A stretch of DNA of 13,867 nucleotides from JBDSGC01 sp046594105 (GTDB taxonomy: Bacteria; Acidobacteriota; Thermoanaerobaculia; Gp7-AA8): the NCBI GenBank assembly GCA_046594105.1, contig JBKJQB010000099.1:1-13867 (forward strand). Reading direction: 5' to 3'. Within the stretch, counting starts at the first letter, position 1. The number at the start of each line of letters is the position of its first letter. Both the position numbers and the translations under genes were made by a program. A model generated the notes under the pieces. That model was not told the DNA's origin, made no database searches, and worked only from the letters and a program-made list of their open reading frames with translations. Shown here in pieces: positions 7,420-13,701 of this stretch.

Positions 7420-7485
7420 GCCGGCACGGCCGGCAGCGCTGGTTGCCCAAGGCTCCGCCAAGATTACGCTCCAAGACGTTCTGCC
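7417..7485 (+). repeat. 69-bp stop-codon-associated repeat, copy 2
   Basis: It matches 4135-4203 at 65 of 69 bases and starts at the TAG stop of the PilZ gene, in the same position and orientation relative to its upstream gene as copy 1. After position 7485 the two copies diverge at once. Confidence 0.85.
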
Positions 7486-7514
7486 TAGGGTTCACCGACG
7501 AAGCTGAAGTTCGG

Positions 7515-7623
7515 GTGTGGTGCGGCCGTCCCGGCCGCGCTTTTTACAACAACGAGAAGCTGTGTGCCGAGTTTTCTACTCGCTGCGATCGACGGGAGGC
7601 GGCCGAGGACGGCCGCGCCACAC
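7515..7623. repeat. Inverted pair of REP-like GCGGCCG hairpins
   Basis: The unit at 7515-7538 (GTGTGGTGCGGCCG, loop TCC, then CGGCCGC) recurs inverted at 7599-7623, where the minus strand reads GTGTGGCGCGGCCG, loop TCCT, then CGGCCGC. The two arms differ by one substitution and one inserted loop base over about 25 nt and are separated by 60 nt without a gene. The layout (GTG-type head, GC-rich stem, TCC loop, inverted pair) is the same as in the 727-835 array, suggesting one repeat superfamily in this genome. Confidence 0.6.
7522..7545 (+). terminator. Possible rho-independent terminator after the PilZ gene
   Basis: The 7-bp stem GCGGCCG/CGGCCGC (7522-7528 with 7532-7538, loop TCC) is followed by GC and five T residues (7541-7545). 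It is also one arm of a REP-like pair, so the terminator role may be incidental. It lies about 100 nt after the PilZ stop. Confidence 0.5.
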
Positions 7624-7645
7624 GTTGCGGCGCGCGATGACTCGC

Positions 7646-7805
7646 TCACCTGCTCGCGTCGGCTTTTCGGATCAGTCTCCGCAGGGGTCCAGAGACTCGT
7701 TCTGCGATCAATGCGTAGCCGCGCGCATTCGGATGGATCTCATCGCTTTTCAACGATGAGTCGCGGAGAATTCCGGCCAGGGCATTCGGGCCTGGAACCG
7801 GAAGC
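7646..7805 (-). pseudogene. C-terminal remnant of an SGNH/GDSL-family esterase
   Basis: Minus-strand translation here ends in a recognisable SGNH hydrolase C-terminus: a segment beginning about GILRDSSLKSDEIHPNARGY, followed by an amphipathic helix (ALIAERVSGPLRRLIRK). D-x2-H-P-N-x2-G-Y is block V of the family, carrying the catalytic Asp and His. Only about 45-50 residues resemble the family. The GDSL block with the nucleophilic Ser and the Gly and Asn blocks are absent, and the adaptor gene on the other strand starts 120 bp away. The frame stays open to ATG 7921, but that extension does not look like esterase. I read it as a deletion remnant; the family match is by eye, and the upper boundary is approximate. 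Confidence 0.6.
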
Positions 7806-7924
7806 GATCCAACCTCCAGCGCTGCCGCGGTGCTACGCTTCGCGGGCTTTGCAACTTTCCCTGTGGTCCTTCGTTTGAGAGAACAAAGATCACCCTGGCC
7901 TGTTGCCGGATTGGAGTCCATTCG

Positions 7925-9271
7925 ATGAGCGAATACTCTCGCTCGACTGAGAAAGCCCCGCGTTCGCGGAAAAAGCGTTACATCCTCATCGGCATCGCCG
8001 TGCTGATCGTGGCGGCCATCGCAGCCGCGATCATTTCAAAAAAGCGGGAAAAGCCGCAGCTGGTGACCACCGAGAAAGCCTTCCGCAAGACCCTCACGCA
8101 GCTGGTGACGGCGACTGGAAAGATTCAGCCGGAGGTCGAAGTGAAGATTGCGCCGGAAGTCTCCGGCGAGATCGTGGCCATTCCGGTGAAAGAAGGACAG
8201 ATCGTCAGCAGGGGGCAGCTGCTGCTCCTGATCAAGCCCGACACCTACAAGGCTCAGGTCGAGGAACAGCAGGCCGCGTTGAACAGCGCCCGCTCGGCCA
8301 GCGTGCGCAATCGGGCCCAACTGTCGAAGGCGCAGAACGATTACGACCGGGCGAAGCATCTCTTCGAGGCACGCCTGATCGCGGAAGCGGAGCGCAACGC
8401 TGCGCAGACCAATCTGGAGATCGCCCAGGCAGCGCTGCAGTCCTCGCTCTTCGATATCCAGCGGGCGGAGGGGGCCATGCGGCAGATCCGTGAGGCGCTG
8501 TCCAAGACCACCATCAATTCCCCATCGGCCGGGAGCATCAGCTCGTTGAGCAGCAGGGTGGGGGAGCGGGTCGTGGGGACCAGCCAGTTCGCCGGCACGG
8601 AGGTCATGCGCATCGCCGATCTCACCAGCATGGAGGCGCGGGTCAACGTCAACGAGAACGACGTAGTGAACGTCAAGGTGGGAGACAACGCCAGAATCAC
8701 TGTGGATGCCTATCCCGATCACGCCATCCATGGAGTGGTGCGGGAGATCGCCAGCACGGCCAGCACCAGGAACGCCGGGACGCAGGAAGAGGTCACCAAC
8801 TTTGAGGTGAAGATCAGCATCCCCGATCGGTCGGTGACCCTGCGGCCGGGAATGAGCGCCACCGCCGACATCGAGACGGCCACGGTGCAGAACGTCGTGG
8901 TGGTGCCCATCCAGAGCGTGTCGGTCCGCAGCACGGACAGCACGCTCTCGCCCGAGGAGCGCGACAAGAAGAAAGCGGAGAGCGATGCCCGGGACAAAGG
9001 TGGCGACAACCGGGCTGAGGTCACCAATCAGGCGCAGGAAAAGCAGAAAGAGCGAGCGCTTCGAGAGAAGCTTCTGCGCGTAGTCTTCGTGAAGGAAGGC
9101 GACCACGTCAAAATGCAGAAGGTGGAGAGCGGGATCGCCGACAACACCTACATCGAGATCAAGAGTGGATTGAAGCCGGGCGACGAAGTGGTCTCCGGAA
9201 GCTACACCGCCATCAGCCGGAAGTTGAAAGACGGAGCGAAGGTGGAAATCGAGAAGCAGGGCAAGAAGTGA
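7925..9271 (+). CDS. MacA/HlyD-family periplasmic adaptor subunit of an ABC-type exporter
   Basis: ATG 7925 follows GGAG (7913-7916) at 8 nt. The 448-residue protein has a basic N-terminus, one membrane anchor at about residues 19-38 (YILIGIAVLIVAAIAAAIIS), a split lipoyl/barrel region (KIAPEVSGEIVAIPVKEGQI), and a coiled-coil hairpin at about 110-195 rich in Ala, Gln, Asn and Arg. Beta-barrel and membrane-proximal domains follow (NVNENDVVNVKVGDNARITV, LRPGMSATADIETATV). An insertion of very charged residues (about 340-382, SLSPEERDKKKAESDARDKG onward) interrupts the membrane-proximal domain and is unusual for MacA. Such adaptors bridge an inner-membrane MacB-type transporter to a TolC-like outer-membrane channel. 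The two permease genes directly downstream fit this, the first starting 36 nt after this stop. No TolC homologue is visible. Confidence 0.9.
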   Translation: MSEYSRSTEKAPRSRKKRYILIGIAVLIVAAIAAAIISKKREKPQLVTTEKAFRKTLTQLVTATGKIQPEVEVKIAPEVSGEIVAIPVKEGQIVSRGQLLLLIKPDTYKAQVEEQQAALNSARSASVRNRAQLSKAQNDYDRAKHLFEARLIAEAERNAAQTNLEIAQAALQSSLFDIQRAEGAMRQIREALSKTTINSPSAGSISSLSSRVGERVVGTSQFAGTEVMRIADLTSMEARVNVNENDVVNVKVGDNARITVDAYPDHAIHGVVREIASTASTRNAGTQEEVTNFEVKISIPDRSVTLRPGMSATADIETATVQNVVVVPIQSVSVRSTDSTLSPEERDKKKAESDARDKGGDNRAEVTNQAQEKQKERALREKLLRVVFVKEGDHVKMQKVESGIADNTYIEIKSGLKPGDEVVSGSYTAISRKLKDGAKVEIEKQGKK

Positions 9272-9307
9272 ATCAGGGGGATTGATGCGCCCCGATCAGA
9301 GGACTTT

Positions 9308-10570
9308 GTGATCGCCAGGATTTCCGATCTGCGTATCGAGTTGGTGGAGAGCTTCCGCATTGCGCTCTCGGTCATCCGCGCTCACAAGATGCGCAGCGTG
9401 CTCACCGCCCTCGGCGTGATCATCGGCATCATCGCGGTGACTCTGATGGGATCGGCCATCGGAGGGATCGAGACCGGGTTCGATCGCAGCCTCTCGGTCA
9501 TCGGCGACGACATCCTCTACGTGGAGAAGTGGCCGTGGCGTCACGTCGACGACTGGTGGAACTACCGGAATCGCCGGAGGATGGATGTCCGGTACGCCGA
9601 GGAGCTCAACCGGATCATCGCCGATACTCCGAACTCGCAGCTGGTCACCGCGGTTCCTACTCTGCAGACCATCCGCAATGTGAAATACGGCGACAACGAC
9701 GTACGGAGCGTCTTCACCCAGGGCACCACGAACGACTTTCTGATCACGTCCACCGCGCAATTCAAGGAAGGGCGCTTCATGACCGAGGTCGAGTCGCGCT
9801 CCGGCCACAACATCTGCATTCTCGGCTACGACGTGGCGGAGGCACTGTTCCCCAACGCTTCGGCACTGGAGAAGACCGTGCAGATCGGCGGCAGTCCCTT
9901 CCGCGTGGTGGGTGTCTACGCCAAGCAGGGAACGTTTCTCGGACTGTTCAGTTTTGACACTCAGGTCGTCATCCCGCTCGCAGCATTCATGAAGTCCTTC
10001 AGCGCCCGGCTGGATACCTCGATCCGGGTCAAGGTCAAGAATAAAGAGGCCATGGCCGCGGCCACCGACGAGCTGACCGGCGACATGCGCCGCGTGCGCA
10101 GCCTCAGCCCGGAGTTGAAAGACGACTTCTCCATCAACGAGCAGGGAGCGCTCCGCAGCACCATCGGCCCCATCAAGGCAGGCATCGCCGTGGCCGGGCT
10201 CTTCGTGACCGGGCTGGCCCTGTTCGTCGGGGCCATCGGCATCATGAACATCACTTATGTCAGTGTGAAAGAGCGAACCCGGGAGATCGGGACGCGCAAG
10301 GCCCTGGGAGCGCGGCGTCGCACCATCCTCCTGCAGTTTCTGGTGGAGGCCATCGCCATCTGTCTCATCGGCGGAGGCGCGGGGCTGGTGCTTTCGTGGC
10401 TGATGGTCACCGCGGTCGCCGCGGCCTTTCCCTCGTTCCCGATGCAGTTCTCCATGGGGCTGGTGATCGTCGGGTTGATTGTCTCCACCCTCACCGGGAT
10501 TTTCTCCGGCTTCGCGCCGGCACTGTCCGCGTCGCGGCTCGATCCCATCGAGGCTCTGCGCTATGAGTAG
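9308..10570 (+). CDS. MacB/FtsX-family ABC transporter permease, first of two
   Basis: GTG 9308 is preceded by AGAGG (9298-9302) at 5 nt. The 420-residue product has the MacB_PCD/FtsX layout. Membrane segment 1 is at about 31-53 (VLTALGVIIGIIAVTLMGSA). A large periplasmic domain spans about 54-288, and three C-terminal membrane segments lie near 291-318, 345-372 and 382-405. The conserved cytoplasmic coupling motif KERTREIGTRKALGARRR follows segment 2, and the family's typical ending DPIEALRYE is present. Unlike E. coli MacB it has no N-terminal nucleotide-binding domain, so a separate ATPase must power it. It lies 36 nt after the adaptor gene and 6 nt before its paralogue, so the three genes almost certainly form one operon. 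Likely role: mechanotransmission export from the periplasm; substrate unknown. Confidence 0.92.
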   Translation: MIARISDLRIELVESFRIALSVIRAHKMRSVLTALGVIIGIIAVTLMGSAIGGIETGFDRSLSVIGDDILYVEKWPWRHVDDWWNYRNRRRMDVRYAEELNRIIADTPNSQLVTAVPTLQTIRNVKYGDNDVRSVFTQGTTNDFLITSTAQFKEGRFMTEVESRSGHNICILGYDVAEALFPNASALEKTVQIGGSPFRVVGVYAKQGTFLGLFSFDTQVVIPLAAFMKSFSARLDTSIRVKVKNKEAMAAATDELTGDMRRVRSLSPELKDDFSINEQGALRSTIGPIKAGIAVAGLFVTGLALFVGAIGIMNITYVSVKERTREIGTRKALGARRRTILLQFLVEAIAICLIGGGAGLVLSWLMVTAVAAAFPSFPMQFSMGLVIVGLIVSTLTGIFSGFAPALSASRLDPIEALRYE

Positions 10571-10576
10571 ACGGAC

Positions 10577-11803
10577 ATGAGGATTTCGGAGATCCTGCGT
10601 ATGGCCCTGGTGGCCCTGAGAGCGAACAAGATGCGCTCGCTGCTGACCATGCTGGGCGTCACCATCGGTGTCTTCTCTGTGATCGGCGTGATGACTGCCC
10701 TCAGCGTCATCCAGGGTTCGATCGAGACGGGACTGAGCTTTCTGGGCAGCAACATCTTCCAGTTCGGCAAGTACCCCGTCATCAGCAACGGAAACTCCGA
10801 GGACAGGTACGCCAACCGCAGGAACATCACGCTGGAGAACGGCACGGAGTTCAGGCGGCTGATGGAAGGTCAGGCCCAGGCCATCGCCCTCAAAGTGTTC
10901 GATGGGGAGAAACCGGCAAGCTATGGCCGCATCAAGATTCAGGGGCTGACAATGGTCGGGACGAACGAGGCGTTTCTGACAGCCAACAGTTACAACCTCG
11001 GTTACGGCCGCAACCTGTCCACGGAGGATGTCGAGCTGGCGCGCAACGTCACCGTGGTGGGCGCCGACATCCAGAAAAAGCTGTTCCCCAACGAAACGCC
11101 TCTAGGGAAGACGATCAAGGTCAATGAGAAGCCGTACCAGATCATCGGCGTACTGGAAGAGAAGGGCTCGTCCTTCGGCCGGTCACAGGACGACATGGTC
11201 CTGGTGCCCATCACCAAGTTCTTCGCCGACTTCGGCCGGGCCAACCGGACCGTCAACATCGCCATCCAGTCGAGCTCTCAGGCCACGTACAACCAGACCC
11301 TGGACAAGGCCATCGGCGCGATGCGGGCGGCGCGCGGGTTGAAACTGAATCGGGAAAACGATTTCGAGATTTACTCGAACGACACGCTGGTCTCCGCCTT
11401 CGGACAGATCGCCGGACAGATCCGCATCGGCGCCTTCGTGGTCAGCGCCATCGCCCTGTTGGCGGCGGGCATCGGAATCATGAACATCATGCTGGTCAGC
11501 GTCACCGAGCGCACCCGGGAGATCGGGGTGCGCAAAGCCATCGGCGCCCGCAAGCACGACATCATCCGGCAGTTCCTGATCGAAGCGGTGCTGCTCTCCG
11601 AGGTTGGCGGCCTGGCCGGTATCCTGCTCGGCGTGGTCGGTGGCAACGGAGTCGCCCTCTGGTTCGACATGGCCGTGGTCTTTCCGTGGGGCTGGGCCCT
11701 GACCGGCCTGATCGTCTGCTCCGTGATCGGCACCGGCTTCGGCTGGTACCCGGCGTGGAAAGCGGCGTCGCTGCATCCCATCGAGGCGCTGCGGTACGAG
11801 TAG
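10577..11803 (+). CDS. MacB/FtsX-family ABC transporter permease, second of two
   Basis: ATG 10577 lies 6 nt after the stop of the first permease, with only a weak ribosome site, so translational coupling is likely. The 408-residue protein repeats its neighbour's architecture: LRANKMRSLLTMLGVTIGVF at the start, a periplasmic domain, GIGIMNIMLVSVTERTREIG then VRKAIGARKHDI, two more membrane segments, and the ending HPIEALRYE. The two permeases are clear but diverged paralogues, especially in the periplasmic domain, suggesting a heterodimer of FtsX-like half-transporters. No ABC ATPase gene is present between here and the end of the window. The gene runs convergently toward the anti-sigma/Ada fusion gene across a repeat-filled spacer. 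Confidence 0.92.
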   Translation: MRISEILRMALVALRANKMRSLLTMLGVTIGVFSVIGVMTALSVIQGSIETGLSFLGSNIFQFGKYPVISNGNSEDRYANRRNITLENGTEFRRLMEGQAQAIALKVFDGEKPASYGRIKIQGLTMVGTNEAFLTANSYNLGYGRNLSTEDVELARNVTVVGADIQKKLFPNETPLGKTIKVNEKPYQIIGVLEEKGSSFGRSQDDMVLVPITKFFADFGRANRTVNIAIQSSSQATYNQTLDKAIGAMRAARGLKLNRENDFEIYSNDTLVSAFGQIAGQIRIGAFVVSAIALLAAGIGIMNIMLVSVTERTREIGVRKAIGARKHDIIRQFLIEAVLLSEVGGLAGILLGVVGGNGVALWFDMAVVFPWGWALTGLIVCSVIGTGFGWYPAWKAASLHPIEALRYE

Positions 11804-11852
11804 GGGCCCTCGGCCGCGTTCACTCGATCGGCTTTGAAAGGCGAGCCTCCCA

Positions 11853-12008
11853 ATCGAGTGTCCTTCTCCCCGCGCGCGGGGAGAAGGTCCGCGAAGCGGG
11901 GATGAGGGGGTCCTGCTCCGTGGCCTGAGCGACCCTGCTTCGTCGCGTGAGCGACCCTCATCCGCCTTCGGCACCTTCTCCCCGTGTGCGGGGAGAAGGA
12001 CACTCGAT
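11853..12008. repeat. BIME-like inverted pair of CCTTCTCCCC palindromes
   Basis: The left arm contains a perfect 26-bp palindrome at 11862-11887 (CCTTCTCCCCGCG plus its complement). The right arm has the same palindrome with a TGTG loop at 11974-11999. The arms are inverted copies of about 55 nt, running from ATCGAGTGT on the outside to GGATGAGGG on the inside. Between them lie two imperfect copies of TGAGCGACCCT. The outer octamer CACTCGAT occurs again at 11821-11828, so the left edge makes a further small inverted repeat. The location between convergent genes is typical of REP-type elements and may act as a bidirectional transcription barrier. The rest of 11804-12117 shows no gene. Confidence 0.7.
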
Positions 12009-12117
12009 GGAAGAGCACGGCCTTCGATGGTTTCTCAGCGTTACCCCGTCGCTTCGAATGACGCTCTCGCGTGTCATCTGCAATTGAAAGGGACCAAGTG
12101 AACGCGGCCGAGGCGAA

Positions 12118-12165
12118 GATCGTGGCGGACGCTATGCGAACCAACGCCGCCGGCCGTGCCGGCCT
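12118..12165 (-). repeat. Stop-codon-associated repeat, diverged copy 3
   Basis: Read on the minus strand from 12165, this segment matches copy 1 (from 4136) at 39 of 48 positions without gaps, including the unbroken block AGGCCGGCACGGCCGGCGGC. Its first base is the last base of the TGA stop of the anti-sigma/Ada fusion gene. It therefore repeats the arrangement seen after the PAS-LuxR and PilZ genes: same orientation, abutting the stop codon. Confidence 0.65.
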
Positions 12166-13037
12166 CATGGCTCGCATCGTTTACACGGTCGGAATCCTTG
12201 CTCGGCCGCTTCCACCGCTCCGTGGAAGGGAACCTGGTTCTCATCGCGGATCCTGCGCGCATCGCGGCAGGTGGGGACGCAGTAGATGTGCGTGGTGCGC
12301 GAGCCGATGAAGCGGATGTGTTTGCGGGAGAGGGCGTCCAGTCCTGCCACATCCACCCCTTCACGCTGGAGCAGTTCCCGTTTGGCCTGGCTGCCGAAGA
12401 TGTAGTTGCCAACGCCGCCGGTGGCGGGAACCACGCGATGACACGGCACCACGTAGGGGACCGCGTTCCGGGCCACGATGTTTCCCACTGCGCGCACCGC
12501 TTTCGGACGCCCGACCTGTTGCGCCAGCCAGGAGTAGGTGCGCACTTCCCCTCGAGGAATGCGGTGCAGTGTGAACAGAACGCGCTGCTCCAGATCGGTG
12601 CTCTGGTTCACGTCCAGGGTCGCTTTCAGAACTCCCTCGCCGCGCAGGGCGGCAAGCACCTGCCTGCGCAGTGCGGCAGGCAGCGGTGCGCGCTCCAGGC
12701 TGCGACCGTAGCGTTTCTGGTAGAGCGATCGGAGATCCGCCAGCGATCCCCTGCGAATCAGCCGGAGCCCATTCGCGGAAAAGGCCACCAGAATCGTTCC
12801 CTCGGGGACTTCGAGGACGTCGAACGAATCGGTGAGTGACTGCAGGGATGTTCTGCCATTCGATGGTGCCGGCGGTTCGATCGAACGAATCGTCGAGGCC
12901 AGAGCCTTCAAATTTTGAAGCGAAGCGCGGCACGCTGCGCAGGACGCCAGGTGGGCCGTGACTTCGCTCTGCTCCCGAGGGGGAAGCTCGGCGGTTCGAA
13001 ACGCATCCAGACGGCGCATTGCGGAGTCACAGCGCAT
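12165..13037 (-). CDS. Anti-sigma zinc finger fused to O6-alkylguanine-DNA alkyltransferase and C-terminal Ada Cys4 domain
   Basis: ATG 13037 is chosen because it gives a ZAS domain from residue 1, overlaps the sigma-factor stop by 11 nt, and follows AAGGAAGGGG. The product is 290 residues. Residues 1-50 carry C3 and H29-x3-C33-x2-C36, the zinc-binding anti-sigma (zf-HC2/ZAS) signature. Residues about 72-228 are a full Ogt/MGMT: an RNase-H-like lobe, TYSWLAQQVG, Arg-finger region RAVG, hinge N191, and the methyl-acceptor C199 in VPCHRVVP. Residues about 238-290 are an Ada metal-binding domain (IRFIGSRTTHIYCVPTC, GFRPCKRCEP) with cysteines at 253, 257, 285 and 288. Their spacing nearly equals E. 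coli Ada C38/C42/C69/C72. The protein ends right after CKRCEP, so Ada's AraC helix-turn-helix is missing. There is no membrane segment. Inferred role: cytoplasmic repair protein and alkylation sensor that restrains the adjacent sigma factor. The domain calls are firm; the mechanism is inference. Confidence 0.9.
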   Translation of the reverse strand: MRCDSAMRRLDAFRTAELPPREQSEVTAHLASCAACRASLQNLKALASTIRSIEPPAPSNGRTSLQSLTDSFDVLEVPEGTILVAFSANGLRLIRRGSLADLRSLYQKRYGRSLERAPLPAALRRQVLAALRGEGVLKATLDVNQSTDLEQRVLFTLHRIPRGEVRTYSWLAQQVGRPKAVRAVGNIVARNAVPYVVPCHRVVPATGGVGNYIFGSQAKRELLQREGVDVAGLDALSRKHIRFIGSRTTHIYCVPTCRDARRIRDENQVPFHGAVEAAEQGFRPCKRCEP

Positions 13038-13644
13038 GGGACACCCCTTCCTTCTCGAGTTTGTGGCGCAGGAGCGCGACCGCGCGAAAAATCTTTCCTC
13101 GCAGCGAAGCCTCCGTCGCGCCGACGGTCTTGCCGATCTCGGCGTAGGACATCTCATCCATGAATCGCAGCACGATCAGCTCGCGGGCCTCGGCGGGAAG
13201 CGCGTCGATGGCCTGCTGCATGCGGAGCAGCTGCCGTTTGCGGTCGAGATGCTCATGGTCCGGCTCGATGGCCCGCGACGAAGCTTCTCGCGATTCTTCC
13301 AGCGATTGCTCGACCTGATGACGTTTCCCACGTCTCTTGTTCGAGGCGAGATTGCGCACCATCTTGAAGAGCCAGGGGCGCAACGCCAGCGTCGCGCAGC
13401 GCGCTTCGTCGTACTGCACGGTGAGGGCGCGGTGGGCGCGCATCAAGGCGTCCTGCACCACCTCTTCGGCGTCCGGCGCATGCTGGAGGAGGCTGCAGGC
13501 GTAGCGGAACAGGGGACTCTCGAAGCGCACCACCAGGCGCTCGAACGCGGAGGCGCTGCCGCGGCGCACGGAGACCGCCAGCGCGGATTCCCGCTCGAGT
13601 TCGCCGCGGGAGGCCGGCTGCCGCTGGTGGGTGCCTCTCTTCAT
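13027..13644 (-). CDS. ECF-family RNA polymerase sigma factor
   Basis: The 205-residue protein has region sigma-2 at about 33-105 (AFERLVVRFESPLFRYACSL, DAEEVVQDALMRAHRAL, LRPWLFKMVRNLASNKRRGK) and region sigma-4 at about 145-195 (ALPAEARELIVLRFMDEMSY, AEIGKTVGATEASLRGKIFR), with no sigma-1 or sigma-3, as in ECF factors. ATG 13644 is the start used; its ribosome site is weak (GAGG about 13 nt upstream). The gene overlaps the downstream anti-sigma/Ada fusion by 11 nt, so the two are made together. This pairing with a ZAS-domain protein is the classical ECF sigma/anti-sigma arrangement, with the sensory part here being an alkyltransferase. It lies 57 bp after an aquaporin gene in the same direction, with an ECF-like promoter in the gap. 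Confidence 0.93.
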   Translation of the reverse strand: MKRGTHQRQPASRGELERESALAVSVRRGSASAFERLVVRFESPLFRYACSLLQHAPDAEEVVQDALMRAHRALTVQYDEARCATLALRPWLFKMVRNLASNKRRGKRHQVEQSLEESREASSRAIEPDHEHLDRKRQLLRMQQAIDALPAEARELIVLRFMDEMSYAEIGKTVGATEASLRGKIFRAVALLRHKLEKEGVSHAL

Positions 13645-13666
13645 GCCTGTTGGAACACCTCGTCGG

Positions 13667-13692
13667 GACGTTTCGTTCGCATGGCGTTTTCC
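13667..13692 (-). promoter_or_regulatory. Putative autoregulatory ECF-type promoter upstream of the sigma-factor gene
   Basis: On the minus strand GGAAAA (13692-13687) is followed after exactly 16 nt by CGTC (13670-13667), about 22 nt before the sigma-factor ATG. GGAA-type -35 and CGTC-type -10 boxes at 15-17 nt spacing are typical of ECF promoters, and ECF genes commonly drive themselves. It lies in the 57-bp gap between the aquaporin stop and the sigma gene. The motif is short, so a chance match is possible. Confidence 0.45.
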
Positions 13693-13701
13693 CGGCGCCG
13701 C

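Noticed and set aside
7443..7640. 65-codon plus-strand frame after the PilZ gene
   Set aside because: It is built almost entirely from the 69-bp repeat and REP-like hairpins, with no ribosome site or family resemblance.
8036..9106. 356-codon open frame on the minus strand
   Set aside because: It lies wholly antisense to the adaptor gene. Its translation is rich in His, Arg, Gly and Asp with no domain, as expected from codon bias of the real gene.
11862..11999. Possible classical terminators at the two CCTTCTCCCC palindromes
   Set aside because: Neither palindrome is followed by a T-tract on either strand, so they were listed as a repeat pair and not as rho-independent terminators.
11371..12177. 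268-codon minus-strand frame with an ATG overlapping the stop of the anti-sigma/Ada gene (ATGA)
   Set aside because: The ATGA overlap looked like a coupled gene, but the frame runs through the stop-codon repeat and the BIME-like palindromes and then antisense through the second permease, with low-complexity translation. A short coupled peptide cannot be excluded.
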